From positions 3,348,001 to 3,412,000 of the forward strand of contig NW_026944386.1 of NCBI RefSeq assembly GCF_033439725.1: a stretch of 64,000 nucleotides of DNA. Direction: 5' to 3'. Every line of letters begins with the position of its first letter. The first letter of the stretch is position 1. Positions 47,275 to 58,800 of this stretch are shown piece after piece. The DNA is from Neurospora tetraspora. Lineage: Eukaryota > Ascomycota > Sordariomycetes > Sordariales > Sordariaceae. A model generated the notes under the pieces. It saw nothing but the letters and a program-made list of their open reading frames with translations. It was not told the DNA's origin and ran no database searches. The translations under genes were made by a program, and so were the position numbers.

Positions 47275-47617
47275 CAGTCTTTACCCCTGCAGTTGCAACC
47301 CCCCCTTGTGCTAAAACCCTACTTATTGCCAAAGAAGTTGGCTGCCAGATTTACAGGCCCATACTGGGACTGCTAACTGTTAATTGCAACAGTAACGGCC
47401 GGATTCTTGCATCAACAAGGGTCAAGTTTTGGTGGGAGTGAACACTTATACCCCTGTACCGGGGCTCAGCGACCCACTTTTCCGGTCCGTCGGCGGCCTT
47501 CCAGTGGCCTGACCGCCTGTTCTGGTCTGTGCGCTGGATCCCTCTTTTGCAAACACCCTATTTATTGCAAGAAAAATCGTTGCCGGAATTGAATTGCATT
47601 AACAGGGGTAAAGACTG
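47275..47617. mobile_element. MITE-like element, family C
   Basis: About 343 bp bounded by TA on both sides (47273-47274 and 47618-47619). The left end is CAGTCTTTACCCCTGCAGTT; the right end in reverse complement is CAGTCTTTACCCCTGTTAAT, identical for the first 15 bp, then TGCAA in both. Inside, a direct repeat of about 35 bp follows the left arm (47313-47346, AAAACCCTACTTATTGCC) and precedes the right arm (47549-47584, AACACCCTATTTATTGCA). No transposase coding. Termini and target site fit a non-autonomous Tc1/mariner-like element. Confidence 0.75.
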
Positions 47618-50436
47618 TATTGATCTTGTGATGTGCATCGGCCTGGAAGTGGTAATTGCTCAAATCGAACGAACCGGGCGTCGTCGTTACTGTCGTGTAT
47701 GCAAGCACTTTAGCAAAGGTGGGTTTGAATAAGGTAGGTGGTAAGGGAAGGTGAGATCGCTTCGCTCCAATATCCCGGCCCGTCGTTGTTCGAATTTTTG
47801 GTCCTCATTTCTCATTTCCTGCTTCTCGACGACGGCGATAAGATAAACGTGGACGTGGACGTGAATTGGGATGCACCGAAATGACCTTCATCGACACAAG
47901 AGTCGGTCCCCCACTCGGGTTTCAAGGGGAGCAAAGGGGTGCATCGGCACGTACAATACCAGGCTAGAGAGGTACCAGCATGTCTGACCCTGCCCCTCCC
48001 CCTCCCCCCCCTCCCGTCTCGAGAAAAAGGTACCGTCACCGAGATGAGGGAACGGAGCCGAGTGATAGCGTGTGATGGCACTTTCAGCGAAATGGCCTGT
48101 GACTTCTAGATCTCGCTGATATGTCCCGGATCTTCGCTTCTCATCTACAGTTGGGCATTTGTTGAGGTTTTGGCACGCAGTTAGTCGGTGTAATAGCTGA
48201 CGATCTCCATCCATCCTTCCTCTGGATCATAACAGCTGGAAACCAGTCCTGCAAATCCCATTTTCCATGAAGGTCCTATACGTAGTGTAGCTCGGGGTAT
48301 TTGACGGATTGTCGAGTCCCTGTCCATCGCTTCATGACGACCGAAGGATGAGCGACGCAAATCAACGATAGAATCTACACTAGATTGTCGTCAGAGAGGA
48401 AAAAGGGACGACAGGGATGATGGGGTTTGCCCCTTTCGTCACCCGTCAACCCCTGCCCTACAAGTAGCCCCAAACGTCATGATGGGACGGTCGGGAGGGG
48501 AAAGGGATTATGCACTGGTTGATATCAACATGAATAAATCCCATTCCGACAATTGTTCGCCATGATTCAAGCGGCGAATCAACCGTCGGTTTGGGGCTTG
48601 GGGATGACCTCTTTTTGTCGTCAGCGTAGTCTAAGTCCCGTCGTCGCTGGTTGGCATCTCTGCAGTCGTTCGGTAACCCCTTGGACCCCTGTGGGGGACC
48701 CTGTTATCGCGAGTTTCCGAAGTCTGCTTTGCCATCGTTCATCCGTTCAAACACAGGTACTGTGGTACAGATTAGATGTTCAGAGATCGGTCAATGGCCT
48801 CTGGTTGCATTTCTTCCCCGTCCTGCCCCGTATAGCTTTCTGCGGCACGGAACACAGAGGCACAAGTTCAGCCGGGGCGCCTGCCGTTGTGATTCCAAGG
48901 TCTCGAGCACGCCGCAATTGTGAAGATGCAGTCAGAGTGCAGGTCGCCGATGAGGACGATACAACACAGTATAACGGCAGATACAGAACCTAACCAGAAG
49001 AATGTGCCTATAAAAGCTACGGTATACTGCGTATGCAGGTGAGACTTGAGAGGGCACGGTGTCTGTCACTGAATTTCTGGAAGCGAAGCTTGGAGTCTCG
49101 TTGGGACGGATGGTTCAGACACCAGCGTCATCTTCGCCAATCAGTGGCAAGCTGTGGTCCCAGACTCCCCTGTCTCCCCCGGAGTCCCAGACAGAGTCTC
49201 GGTTGCTGTCTCTTCTGTCTCTGCACCTCAACAGCAGGTTCGCTGATGACGATGGAAGGGCCCGGACGGGGAGGTTCAACCATCTGAGCCGTCATATAGT
49301 GTAGTGGTAGTTGTCCCCAACTGCGACACAGTATCTCGTCAACGGGATCAGCGGGATCACAACCTTTTGGGGTGTCACCATCGCAGCGCTCCCAAGTCTA
49401 GACGCGCCTGCCATTATGTTCCTAGCCGTCTCGTCCGTGGAGTGTGCGATACGAGGGTGTCAGTGAGGTACGTACTCTAATACTCCCAACGCAAGAAGCT
49501 TACAGCGATTTAAGCTTGACAAGACGGGCTGAGCCGGCCCCAATTCAGGGGAAAGACCAACAAGACTGGACGTTAAACCAAACCAACACATTTGATCACT
49601 TGTGTTGTCCGAGACATTGTAGAGTCGCAACGATAAACGGCCCAGTTCGCAAGGTGTTCCGTGACACGTCTGGCGATGGATTACAGACAGGAAGACGTCT
49701 GTCGGAACTGCCAGACTTTCCGTGGGCCTTGGGAGTTTGCGTGGGTGGCATCCAATCCAAACCAATCTGAGCTGTCACAGCCAGTCAAAGCGCGCTGACG
49801 GGGTGACCTCGCCACAAGGCTGGAGCGGCCTAATCTGCCAATGGTCGATCGCGCAGGCCACATTGCCCAATGCCCTCGTCCTCAATTATGCATCCACGCA
49901 TCCTCAACCGCGGCCTGGAACACGCTGTCGAAGCGGCACTGTGTAATAATGATACGGAAAGGCACCGGAAACGAGAGGCCAAAGCCAATGATCTCTGGAG
50001 GGGTGTCAGGTCTATACGCTTCTGGTCGTTTTCGGGAGGCCCATGGTATGCAGACAGCCGCCCATGATGCTCTCACCAGATCGATTTGCCATAGCAAACC
50101 GTTTCCATCATGGCGTAGGAATCTGGCATCCATTCTTTGGCTAGCTGTAGAGCGTCTGGAAACAGAGAAGACAGTCAGCGGTGGTACACAGTGTGATCAT
50201 TTAGACACATCAACGGAGTACTTGGCCTCGAACGGAATCGATCGGCTACGTCTCCCCTGCCAATGGAGCCAGGACAGAGACGCCTAATGGAAGCCCTCAG
50301 GCAATCGTCGATGACCCGACCTAGCGGCTCCTACGGCTCCAGCTGGAACAACACGGGGCTCCTCGGGCCCGCAACCTCGAAGCGAACTGAAAGGGGAGAG
50401 GAGACGAAAGTAACCGATTTCCCCATTCCAGCCCAG
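47618..50436. other. Gene-poor region, centre-right
   Basis: No gene recognised; frames such as 48553-48993 (+) lack domain content. A run of C-rich sequence lies at 47990-48020. A tRNA A-box-like stretch near 49292-49316 has no matching B-box. Confidence 0.5.
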
Positions 50437-50438
50437 TA

Positions 50439-50612
50439 CCGCTTTTTCTCACTCGATACGGTTTCACTCAAACCAATCCTATTACTGGATCGTTCCCAGG
50501 AAACCCTGCGACCCGCATCAACTCACCAGAAGATTGGTCGAAGCCAGATATAACCGGCGCTATACCTAGTTGAGCTCGGTTGAGTGAAACCGTATCGAGT
50601 GAGAAAAAGCGG
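50439..50612. mobile_element. MITE, family B, near-perfect 33-bp inverted repeats
   Basis: 174 bp flanked by TA (50437-50438 and 50613-50614). The left arm 50439-50471 and the right arm 50580-50612 are exact reverse complements over 33 bp, beginning CCGCTTTTTCTCACTCG and continuing ATACGGTTTCACTCAA. The 108-bp interior has no coding. Arm identity suggests a young insertion or a foldback structure that keeps its arms alike. Tc1/mariner-like by its TA target site; no autonomous partner is in the window. Confidence 0.88.
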
Positions 50613-50614
50613 TA

Positions 50615-51906
50615 GGTTGATCGGGCCACGTTGTGAGGAGAGGATGGAGGAACTGCAAGTGTTGACTGTCAAGTCGGCACCGTGACTGGAAGATCTTTCG
50701 GGTGTTGCGGATGGGAAGAAAAGCGAGGTGCAGCACACCTAGGACGTGGTCACCTTAGCACTAACCACGAGGGTCAGTCTCGGGCTGCCCTGCCCTGCCA
50801 GGCCTTTGAACTCGTAGCAGGCAGGGCAGGCTGCTGTGTCGCAGTGGGTGTTCAAGTTGAGGACAGGATCGTTTGCGGCACTGGGTGTGGTCGCTCAGAT
50901 GGGGGTGAGATGTGAACCCTGGGAGTTCTTGGCGCGCACAAGGCAGCGCCATCCAAAATTGCACACACCAGCAGGACAGTGGGCCATTCCGAAAGCGGAC
51001 TGGGCTCAACATCGCGCCCAATGGAACACAACAAAGACCCGCTTTTCCGCATGCTGGTGTCTCGCCACCCAGTTCTGCGAGCGGAGATGGAACAGGGTCA
51101 CAAGAGGGGTGGCCTGTGCGGTTTTCATCAGCCATTTCGACCATTTGTGCCATTCAGCTGATTTCAGCAGGCATTCAGGGCATTCACGCCATTCCCATTC
51201 GTCGACCCGGCGCGAGGAGGCCAATTGCCTGTCGTCCAGACTTGTTCCATCCAATGCCCGAGACCCCAGTGCGCTAGTAGCGCCCCAGTCCGGCAATGGG
51301 GGGGCACCCCGTCATCCCATTGGCGACCCCGTTGAGAAACCCCATCCGTCCGGCCAGTCACAGCTGGCAGCGGCAGCCAGAGTGGGCCGGTTACGGTGGG
51401 ACGAAGTGGGCGAATTGGACGGTTTGGGGGCTCTGGGGGACCCACTCGCACAGCGCTGTCCAACGCTGCTCTTCTTCCACTTCGTCCCTCCTCCCTTCGC
51501 CTCTTCCCTACTTCTTCACCCGCCTCGTCCCCGTCAAACCACCTCCAACCCTCACCCTCGATCTTCTGCCACATTTGCAAGCGACTACACCTCACGACCA
51601 CACAAAACGACTTCTTCAACCCTTCCTCGACTTTGCCGACTATTTTCGAACACTCCCTCGACCGTCTTTGATTGCTCCACTGCAACGGCCTTGGTTTCGG
51701 TTCCATTGTTGTTGTCTCACAATACCTGGGTTTAATACCGCACAACTCCCGGCTTGGCCAAATAAAACCACACACACACAACCCACAACCACAACCATAA
51801 CGGTTATTTCACTCGACAACCACCCACTCTCCGATTCCGCATCTGGATTTGGCTCCGCCTGGACCGATTTTGCTCGTCTTCAATATCGCACTCCTCGCCC
51901 ATCATA
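50615..51906. other. Promoter and leader of the 51.9-kb gene
   Basis: No separate gene recognised. From about 51470 the + strand turns pyrimidine-rich (CTTCTTCCACTTCGTCCCTC-type), then A/C-rich (CACACACACAACCC near 51770), as in long fungal 5' leaders. An imperfect hairpin of CTGCCCTGCC and GGCAGGGCAG lies at about 50785-50835. Confidence 0.5.
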
Positions 51907-52563
51907 ATGTCTTCGTACTATCACTCCTACGCCCACCAGCAGCCTACAGCCGCCGCTGCTCCTGCAGTATCCCACGCTCACCATGGTGGGCGTAACAGGA
52001 GAGCTCCCAGGCTGTCTGTTTCCCAGAACACGCATAAGCAGTTCCGTGGTGTCCGCAGTATGAAGGACTTGTCCGAGTCTGTGTCCGTGGTCTCGTACCG
52101 CACAAAGTACGAGGCTGGCCGCTCCTTTGATCTCGAGGACGACATGGAGTTTTGCCCCGGCCTTTTGACCGATGATGATGTGAGTAATGACCTAGATAGA
52201 TGCCTGCTATCCTCTCCAAGACGCCGGCACTAACCCGCCTGATTCCTTAAGTTGGTCTCCATCCACAGCGCTTCCTCTGAGCGCTCCTCCTTGGCAAGCA
52301 ATTCGCCCCAAAGCTCTCCTACGCAGCAGCCCACCACTATTGCCCCAGGCTTCTCGCTCAACTCACCCTATCTTCCTCCGGTCTACCAAAGTCAACAGGC
52401 GACCCTTAAGCTTCACCAGCCCTCTGCCACCCGCGGCCGTAATGCCATTCCCATCATCAACCCTGCTACTGGCATCACCATGACCAGCCCACCCCCCTCG
52501 GTATCGCCCGCTCGGATGCAGCAGCAGCAGCAGTCCCTTATGGGCGCTCGGCCACGGTGGTAG
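51907..52563 (+). CDS. Small conserved Ser-rich protein, function unknown
   Basis: 194 residues, exons 51907-52179 and 52252-52563, with intron 52180-52251 (GTGAGT...CTAAC...TTAAG), phase 0. N-terminus MSSYYHSYAHQQ, then a basic segment (RNRRAPRLSVSQNTHKQFRG) and an apparently conserved core, SMKDLSESVSVVSYRTKYE and FDLEDDMEFCPGLLTDDD. The C-terminal half is Ser/Pro/Gln-rich and includes RGRNAIPIINPATG. No membrane helix or known fold seen; the pattern looks like a regulatory, intrinsically disordered protein with short linear motifs. The gene stands alone, with about 11 kb before it and 3 kb after it free of other genes, and probable long UTRs. I recall similar unnamed proteins in other Sordariomycetes but cannot name a function. 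Confidence 0.82.
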
Positions 52564-54260
52564 GCGACTGATGTCTCGCTTCTGTGACGCAGACGAGACT
52601 AGGCCGACCTAGACCGTCGTCGCCGTTGCAATATGGACTGTACAAGTACTGCCCCTTTCGCATGCTCACTGCAGATGCTCATTTTGGCGGGTACCACCGA
52701 CGTTTTTCAACTTTTAAGCAGGCAGGCATTACGATGATCTTCTCATTTTCCCGGCAGGCAGGGGGCGACAACCCAATCTTCAACTGGATCTTCGACCTTT
52801 TCGGCAACCTTTTTTCCGATACCCAACCTGTACAAACATCCTTTAATCGACATAAGCTCCTTTCCCTTCTTGAAGCGAAAGTTCTTGACATTTTCGGACG
52901 GCGCAAAAAACGAAGATCTATCGGTACCTCTTGTTTTTTTTCGAATACCCAAAAAAGCGCGGTGGTGTCTACGGTTTCGAAAGATGGGGCTGCTTTGATT
53001 TTTTTTACGAAACGGGCGTTACCAAGGTGGTTTTGCATCCTCCGAACTACTAATCACTTCACACACAACTATTTGCATCGGTGTCTCACGACGGAGTTCT
53101 CGGCTTTTTCCTCGCCTCGGCGATATTTCTTATTTTCTCGTTTTTTCGATACCATACACGGGGTTGTGGTGTTTCGTCATCGTCACTAAGAAGCGGCGAC
53201 TTCAGTCACATGATAAAAGTCATAACGGTTCACGGGTCCACGATTCCTCAAAGAAAAAGAGATCGACATATAGAGCGACTTTCGATGGGTTTTTAGCAGG
53301 TAGCGCTATGTGGGCGGGAGGTTTTTGCAACCTTGGGTGTTCTCGAATTTCTTGGGGCTACATGGGCAAATCTTTTTTGGGAGCAGGCGGGCAGGGAGGC
53401 AGGCAAAGACCTCCTTTGTCGTTTTGGTGTCGCGCGGAATCTCAACTTGCAAGCTGGAATTTCCGGGGTGTACGGGAATGAGGAGTTGGTTCTGAAAGTA
53501 TTTTCGGGGATTTTCTACTGTGTTTTTTTTTTTTCTTGGATTCCGGATTTTCTTTCCGTCTGTATCATGAAGGGATGGTAGGCGCTGTGCTACGGCTTAG
53601 CCCCGCCTTTGCTTTTCTTTCTTGTTGATTTTGGGATTTATTTCTTCCAACGGGGAAACTTTGCATCTCTCGGATCTGGCTCGGTGTGTGGAAAGATATC
53701 AGCGTGTCTCTTTTTTCTCTCGTCTCTACTATTTCTGGGGAAGGCTGGCTCGGTTTTTTTTCGGCACAAAGCATCATCATTTCGGGGGTATCCTCTTTTT
53801 TGGGAGCGGGCGTCGCTTAAACTTTGCTGGTGTGTGTCTTCCATATCCATCTTATGAGGAGTTACACTGTAAAGGGTTGTGTGTTTCTGTCTGCTACTTG
53901 CTGGGATGTGGGCGATTAGCTCCGAAATGGCTGCTTTGTCCCGGTCGAGTCATCATTTTCCGTGTCTCTTATTATCGACCGTTCGAACCAAAAAGCTTGT
54001 GTGAATATTTGGGATCTTTTCCCCTGAACAAAATTTTCAAGCAATACGACGGGCGATCGAAATAAAAACAACCGCCTTCTTCACTCATATCTTGTTCTCT
54101 CCGCTGCATTTGTGACTTGCTTCGTTGAGTGCCGTGTATGTGTGTTTGACTTGGAGTAAGGTGACAAGTCGTACGATGACATGCCGTGATACAGCATCTA
54201 TCCCATCCCTATGTTGTGTGATTCTTGGTCTGGTGTAATTAGAGGCGTCTACACTTCTTG
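52564..54260 (+). other. T/G-skewed tract, probable long 3' UTR or non-coding RNA
   Basis: For about 1.6 kb after the stop the + strand is rich in T and G with many T runs of 6-12, unlike other intergenic parts of the window. A possible polyadenylation signal (AATAAA) lies near 54061. Open frames here reflect the skew. It may be an extended 3' UTR of the 51.9-kb gene or a separate non-coding transcript on the same strand. Confidence 0.4.
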
Positions 54261-55823
54261 TTTGTGTGTCACGGCAGTCATTTGTAGTAAGTCACCGACT
54301 GCTACCCTCGTCGTGACTGGTTCACTCGCTACTGAGGGGGCGGCAAACACCCAAGTCGTGATTCTACCGAGTCTGGATTGGATGACCGAAATTGAATCAA
54401 GCTGTCTCCGTTTTCTCCGCTCACGAGGTTCACTACAATAAGGACGACGACGACGACGACAATGAAGACAGCCACAACGAAGACAGCCACAACCCATTTT
54501 GACACGACCCTGGATAACTTCAGCACTTTTGTGTGTGTCTCCGGTTTACTTTCCACCTACCTACCTACGTAGATACTGACTGACTCACCGACCGAGTGAC
54601 TGACTGACTGGACTGACCGAATGAATAAGGTAACCGACCAAAATGAAATCATGACCGAATAACTGACGACCTCAACCTCGTCATCATCAAGTAAACCCGA
54701 CTCGAGAAAATCACACAAAACAAAGCAGAGCAAGGCGTTCAGTTCTTCAGACTTGGTCTTCCCATCACAGGCAGGGTCCTAGTACTTCTTTTAGTGTGTG
54801 TATATGTGTATTGGGTGCCATTTTTTATGCTTTTAGAAGACGGACGGACGCTTCAAGCGGAAATTACTTAGAAAAAGATGGTGATGCTGAATAAACAAGA
54901 CGAGACGAAACGAGTGAAGGGCGACCGAGTAGTTCAACTGCTCGCTCTTTCCCACTCACTCTTCATCGCTCCTTCTTGTATTCCCTCCGACCGCCAGCCA
55001 GTGTGGGGAAGGGATTACCTGATGGTCTCAGTCGCGAGTTCCCCATTTCGTTGTTGTGGCGATTGTCGTACACATGTAGAGTAAAGTAGGTGCTGAGTGA
55101 AGTGATTTGAAGTCCTAGGCGGCGGAGATTCGTTTCTGTTCTATCCGCTTGGACACTGTGAGTGTGAATGTACTGCCTGCCTTTTGACTTGATCGATTGT
55201 GTTTCATACTCAGCTACCGAGAGTTGGTGAGGGTTTGGTTGGATTGCACGTTCGGTTGCGGATTAAGGTTGAACGGAGCTTGATGTCTATATGTCGTGGA
55301 ATTAAGAGAGGGTTGGTTGATACACCACTTCATTTACGCTGGCTGGACGGACATCCATCGTCAATTCTACGAGACGACTGTGTCGTCAACATCACCGAGA
55401 CTCGCTCGATACGTGAGAGATGGCTGGCCAACAACTGTCGAATTGTTACAAGACTCGTACTGCAAGTATATCATACAATCGAAGCAAAGAAGAGAGATAA
55501 TCAGCAACCAACAAAAAAAAGCAATCAGGATACTAGCTTAACAATAATGCTATTGACTTTTGATCCTTCCCTCCTTCCTAGAACAAGAACATCAACTCAC
55601 CAAAGGAACTCCCCTCCCCCGTTCGTTCATAAACCCAAGACTCGAATAGCATATAGTTAAAAACCGACATCTCTCGTCATGTCTCGCTCCATCCAGTCCT
55701 CAACCACCTCACACAATCTTCCTTTCGTTTACAACAACACGCTTACTGGGTATCAAAATCCCCAATTGCCTAGGTAAATTTCTCCCTATTAACCCCCCTC
55801 TCACATCTCATAAACCCCTTTCC
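54261..55823. other. Intergenic region with microsatellites
   Basis: Contains a GAC trinucleotide run (about 54443-54460), a duplicated GAAGACAGCCACAAC unit (54464-54493), CTAC reiterations and a CTGA/GACT tetranucleotide tract (about 54558-54625). 3' flank of the JmjC gene on the right. No gene seen. Confidence 0.55.
54558..54625. repeat. CTAC and CTGA/GACT tetranucleotide microsatellite
   Basis: Imperfect tetranucleotide repeats: ACCTACCTACCTACG followed by ACTGACTGACTCACC and GAGTGACTGACTGACTGG. Confidence 0.75.
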
Positions 55824-58800
55824 TTACGAACCCCTCGGCCTACCCCTTCCTCTCCCCCTCCCCCTAATCCCACCTCTTCCCCTAGAAACAACACCCACAC
55901 CACCTCCTCGCCCCCTGCTCGCAAAGCTCTGGCGAACACTCTCCTTCCTAGCCGGAATGTCCTCGTCATCTGAGTCTGAGTCCGAGCTCGGCTCGTCTTC
56001 GGAGCCCGTACCACTTGCCACGCTTCCGCTCCGCTCCGATCGCGACCGAGAAGGCGAACGGGATCCGGAGTAACTGCCACCACCGTAATCGGACTCTTCG
56101 TCATCGGTGTCCATGAGCCTGACGACGGTAGGGCCTGCGGGCTTCGGTGGGGGAGGTGGTGGTGAGGGCGATCGGACGGGTGAAGGTGATGGAGAGGGAG
56201 AGATGCGGGTGACGGATGGAGCGGCTGCGGTGGAGGGCGCACGACTTGGGGGTTCGGGCGAGGCGCTGGCGCTCGGGCTGCGTTCTGGGGACTTGCTGAG
56301 CGAGGAGGCCTCGTCGCGCGGAGGACTGATGCGAACTGATGTCTGGGACGCGGAGCGTCGAGCTGGTTCTGGAGACTTCTCCTTCTCCTTCTCCTTCTCC
56401 TTCTCCTGCTCAGGCTCCGGCTCCTCCGGTTCAGACTCGGAGTGGTGAGATTCCTCGTCGGCAGGCTGGACAGTTTGGCGGGTTGCTGACGTGGTCCTGG
56501 TCCTGGTCGTCCTAGGCGATTCACGCACAGGAAGGGAAGTTTCCTTCCCAGCACCCCGCGTCGCCCGTCCAGAAACCGCAGGAGAGGCACTCTTCTCGAT
56601 CGAGTCAACTGGCTTGGCGATGACCTTTGCGGGCGTTCCCCCGGTGCTCTTGCGCTCACCAATCTTGAACTTCTTGCCCTTAAGCTTCATACGCTCAGCC
56701 AACGACAGCATGGGTGCCCTGGTAGTGACCTCAACCGCGACCTTCTTAACGCCATTTTTCGGTGGACGGCCTCTCCTCTTAGGAGCTTGGGAAGCGTTGG
56801 CATTGCGCTCGACGACCTCACCGTTCTCGTCAAATCCATCAAGCTCTTGGGCGAGTTGGGCATCGATATCCTCATCATCATTGTCTTCACCGGCGTTGTG
56901 GTCACTATCCTCAGGTTCCCTTGCTGCCATCGATGCGCGTGGGGGACGCCCACGTCTGCGAGTGGTTTCTGGTGCGTCGTGCGACTCCTCGTCCTCGGTG
57001 TGGTGGGCTTCAGACCTCCGTGGCCGACCGGGAGGACGTCCTCGCTTCTTGTGCGGCCCACGTAGCTTTGACGGCCCACGTAGCTTTGACGGCCCAGTTG
57101 GAGCAGCAGCGGCACGAGTCGATCTGGGTTCCTGAGAGGCTTCATTGCTACGGTTACCGCCGGAGCCGGTAATGGCGAGAACGGCAGCAGAAGCAAGATC
57201 CAAGGGATCCTTGGGACCAGTCGGTCCTTCGATACTCTGTACAACGCTAGGCGGTGCTGCAGCCGCCCGGTATTCAGGTCTCTGCGAGCGAGGGATGAGA
57301 ATGTCGTTGAATTCTTCTTCGTTATCCTCATCGACCCTGTAAGATATTTTGGGCCTTGCATGTCGAAGGGAAGGTATGTTGGGCGAGTACCAGCGGGCTT
57401 GACGAGACTCCTCACCTGCCTCATCCGCAGGCGGGGCGTTTTCAGGCTGCGAAGCGCCAGCCTGGGCAGATCCAGCTCTAATATCACCGGCAACATCCGT
57501 CATCGTCTGATCAAAGAGCGCCGGGTCCATGTTCTCGAGAGCATCATCTTGACCGTCCCGCGTAGGTGGGGGCTGGGAAGAAGTCTTGTCAAGCTTGGGC
57601 TTCTTCCGGTGGTGAGACCTCGGTGCAGCAAAATCAGGATCATCATCTTCGGCGTGGCGAGCCCTACGCTTAGCCAACCGAAGCTGCTTCTTCAAATACT
57701 CAGACATCAATTCCGGTTCTTCGTCAACAACATAATCTTCGGCCGTAGGCCTCTGATAAGGGTCGAACAGAATCTTGTCCGGACTATCATCATCCTGCTG
57801 GTAGTAACCCATACCAAGCATACGCTCCTGGCCGAACATGGACGGATCAGGGTAAGCGGACTGATCCTGATCCTCCGGAGCGATAGACATATCTGCAACC
57901 TCGGCGAGACCTGCTGGTTGGGCGGCGCTGGGCTGGTCGGCAGATGTGCCGCTCATTTCGACGTCCGGCCTCTCCTGGCCCTCACCCAAGCCGTCGGCAA
58001 TGGATTGCTGCAAAGCATCATCCATGTTTTCAGCTCCTGCTGCCTGCTCGCCGTTCGGTAGGGCAGGAACCTGGATGTGTACGTCTGCGTTCTTGGCCTT
58101 CTCGGCTTCAGCCTGTTGCTGTAGCTTTTGCAATCTCTTGCTTTGAACGTTGCGGCCATCGTCGCCAGAGGTCTTGAGCCAATTGAGATTATGTACCTTG
58201 AAATCGACAAGTGTTTCCACACTCCGATCGTCAGCGATAGGGCGAGTATCGTGTCCAAGCAGCGTATTCTTTGGCTGATATGGGACATTTCCGTTCTTGA
58301 GCCTACGGCAAGCACCGCAGTTGCAGATCTTCAGGCACCTAGGGCACTCCCATCTCTCATTTTGCAGGACTTCCTGGGGCATGAGATCGAACGCTCGGTA
58401 GAGGACACCGTAGCAATAGGCTTCTGAACAGCCTGGATTCGAACAGAATGCGAGCTTGTAGGTGTAGTCTTTGTGCTGGCACACATGGCAACGGTAGACA
58501 TCGCCCTTCTTCTTTTTGCGACGTGGTTTCTTCTTAGGCTTCCCATTTTCGTCGACCTCTGGCTCTGAGTTTTCGGGCTCCGAAGGTTTATCGAGTTTGC
58601 TGATATCTTTCCATGGCCGTCTCCGAAGCTGCTCCTGGCAAATCTGCGCCACAGACTTCTTGCCCGTCTTCTTTCTCGCCAACTCCAATGGTAAGGGAGA
58701 CGTGTCGTAGTCGACATAGCCATCGTTCTTGATGATCAGAGCTCGCCACTCTTCATAACGATCCACCAGGTCAGACCACTTCCACTGCTCGGCCCAAGTG

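Noticed and set aside
49285-49370. Possible tRNA gene (TATAGTGTAGTGGTAGTT resembles an A-box)
   Set aside because: No B-box (GGTTCGA-type) at the right distance and the ends do not pair into an acceptor stem.
52679-53038. 119-codon Lys/Arg-rich minus-strand frame
   Set aside because: Explained by the T/G skew of the + strand, which gives Lys/Arg-rich antisense frames.
55199-55660. 153-codon + strand frame
   Set aside because: Composition typical of non-coding sequence, with low-complexity Lys/Gln and Pro ends.
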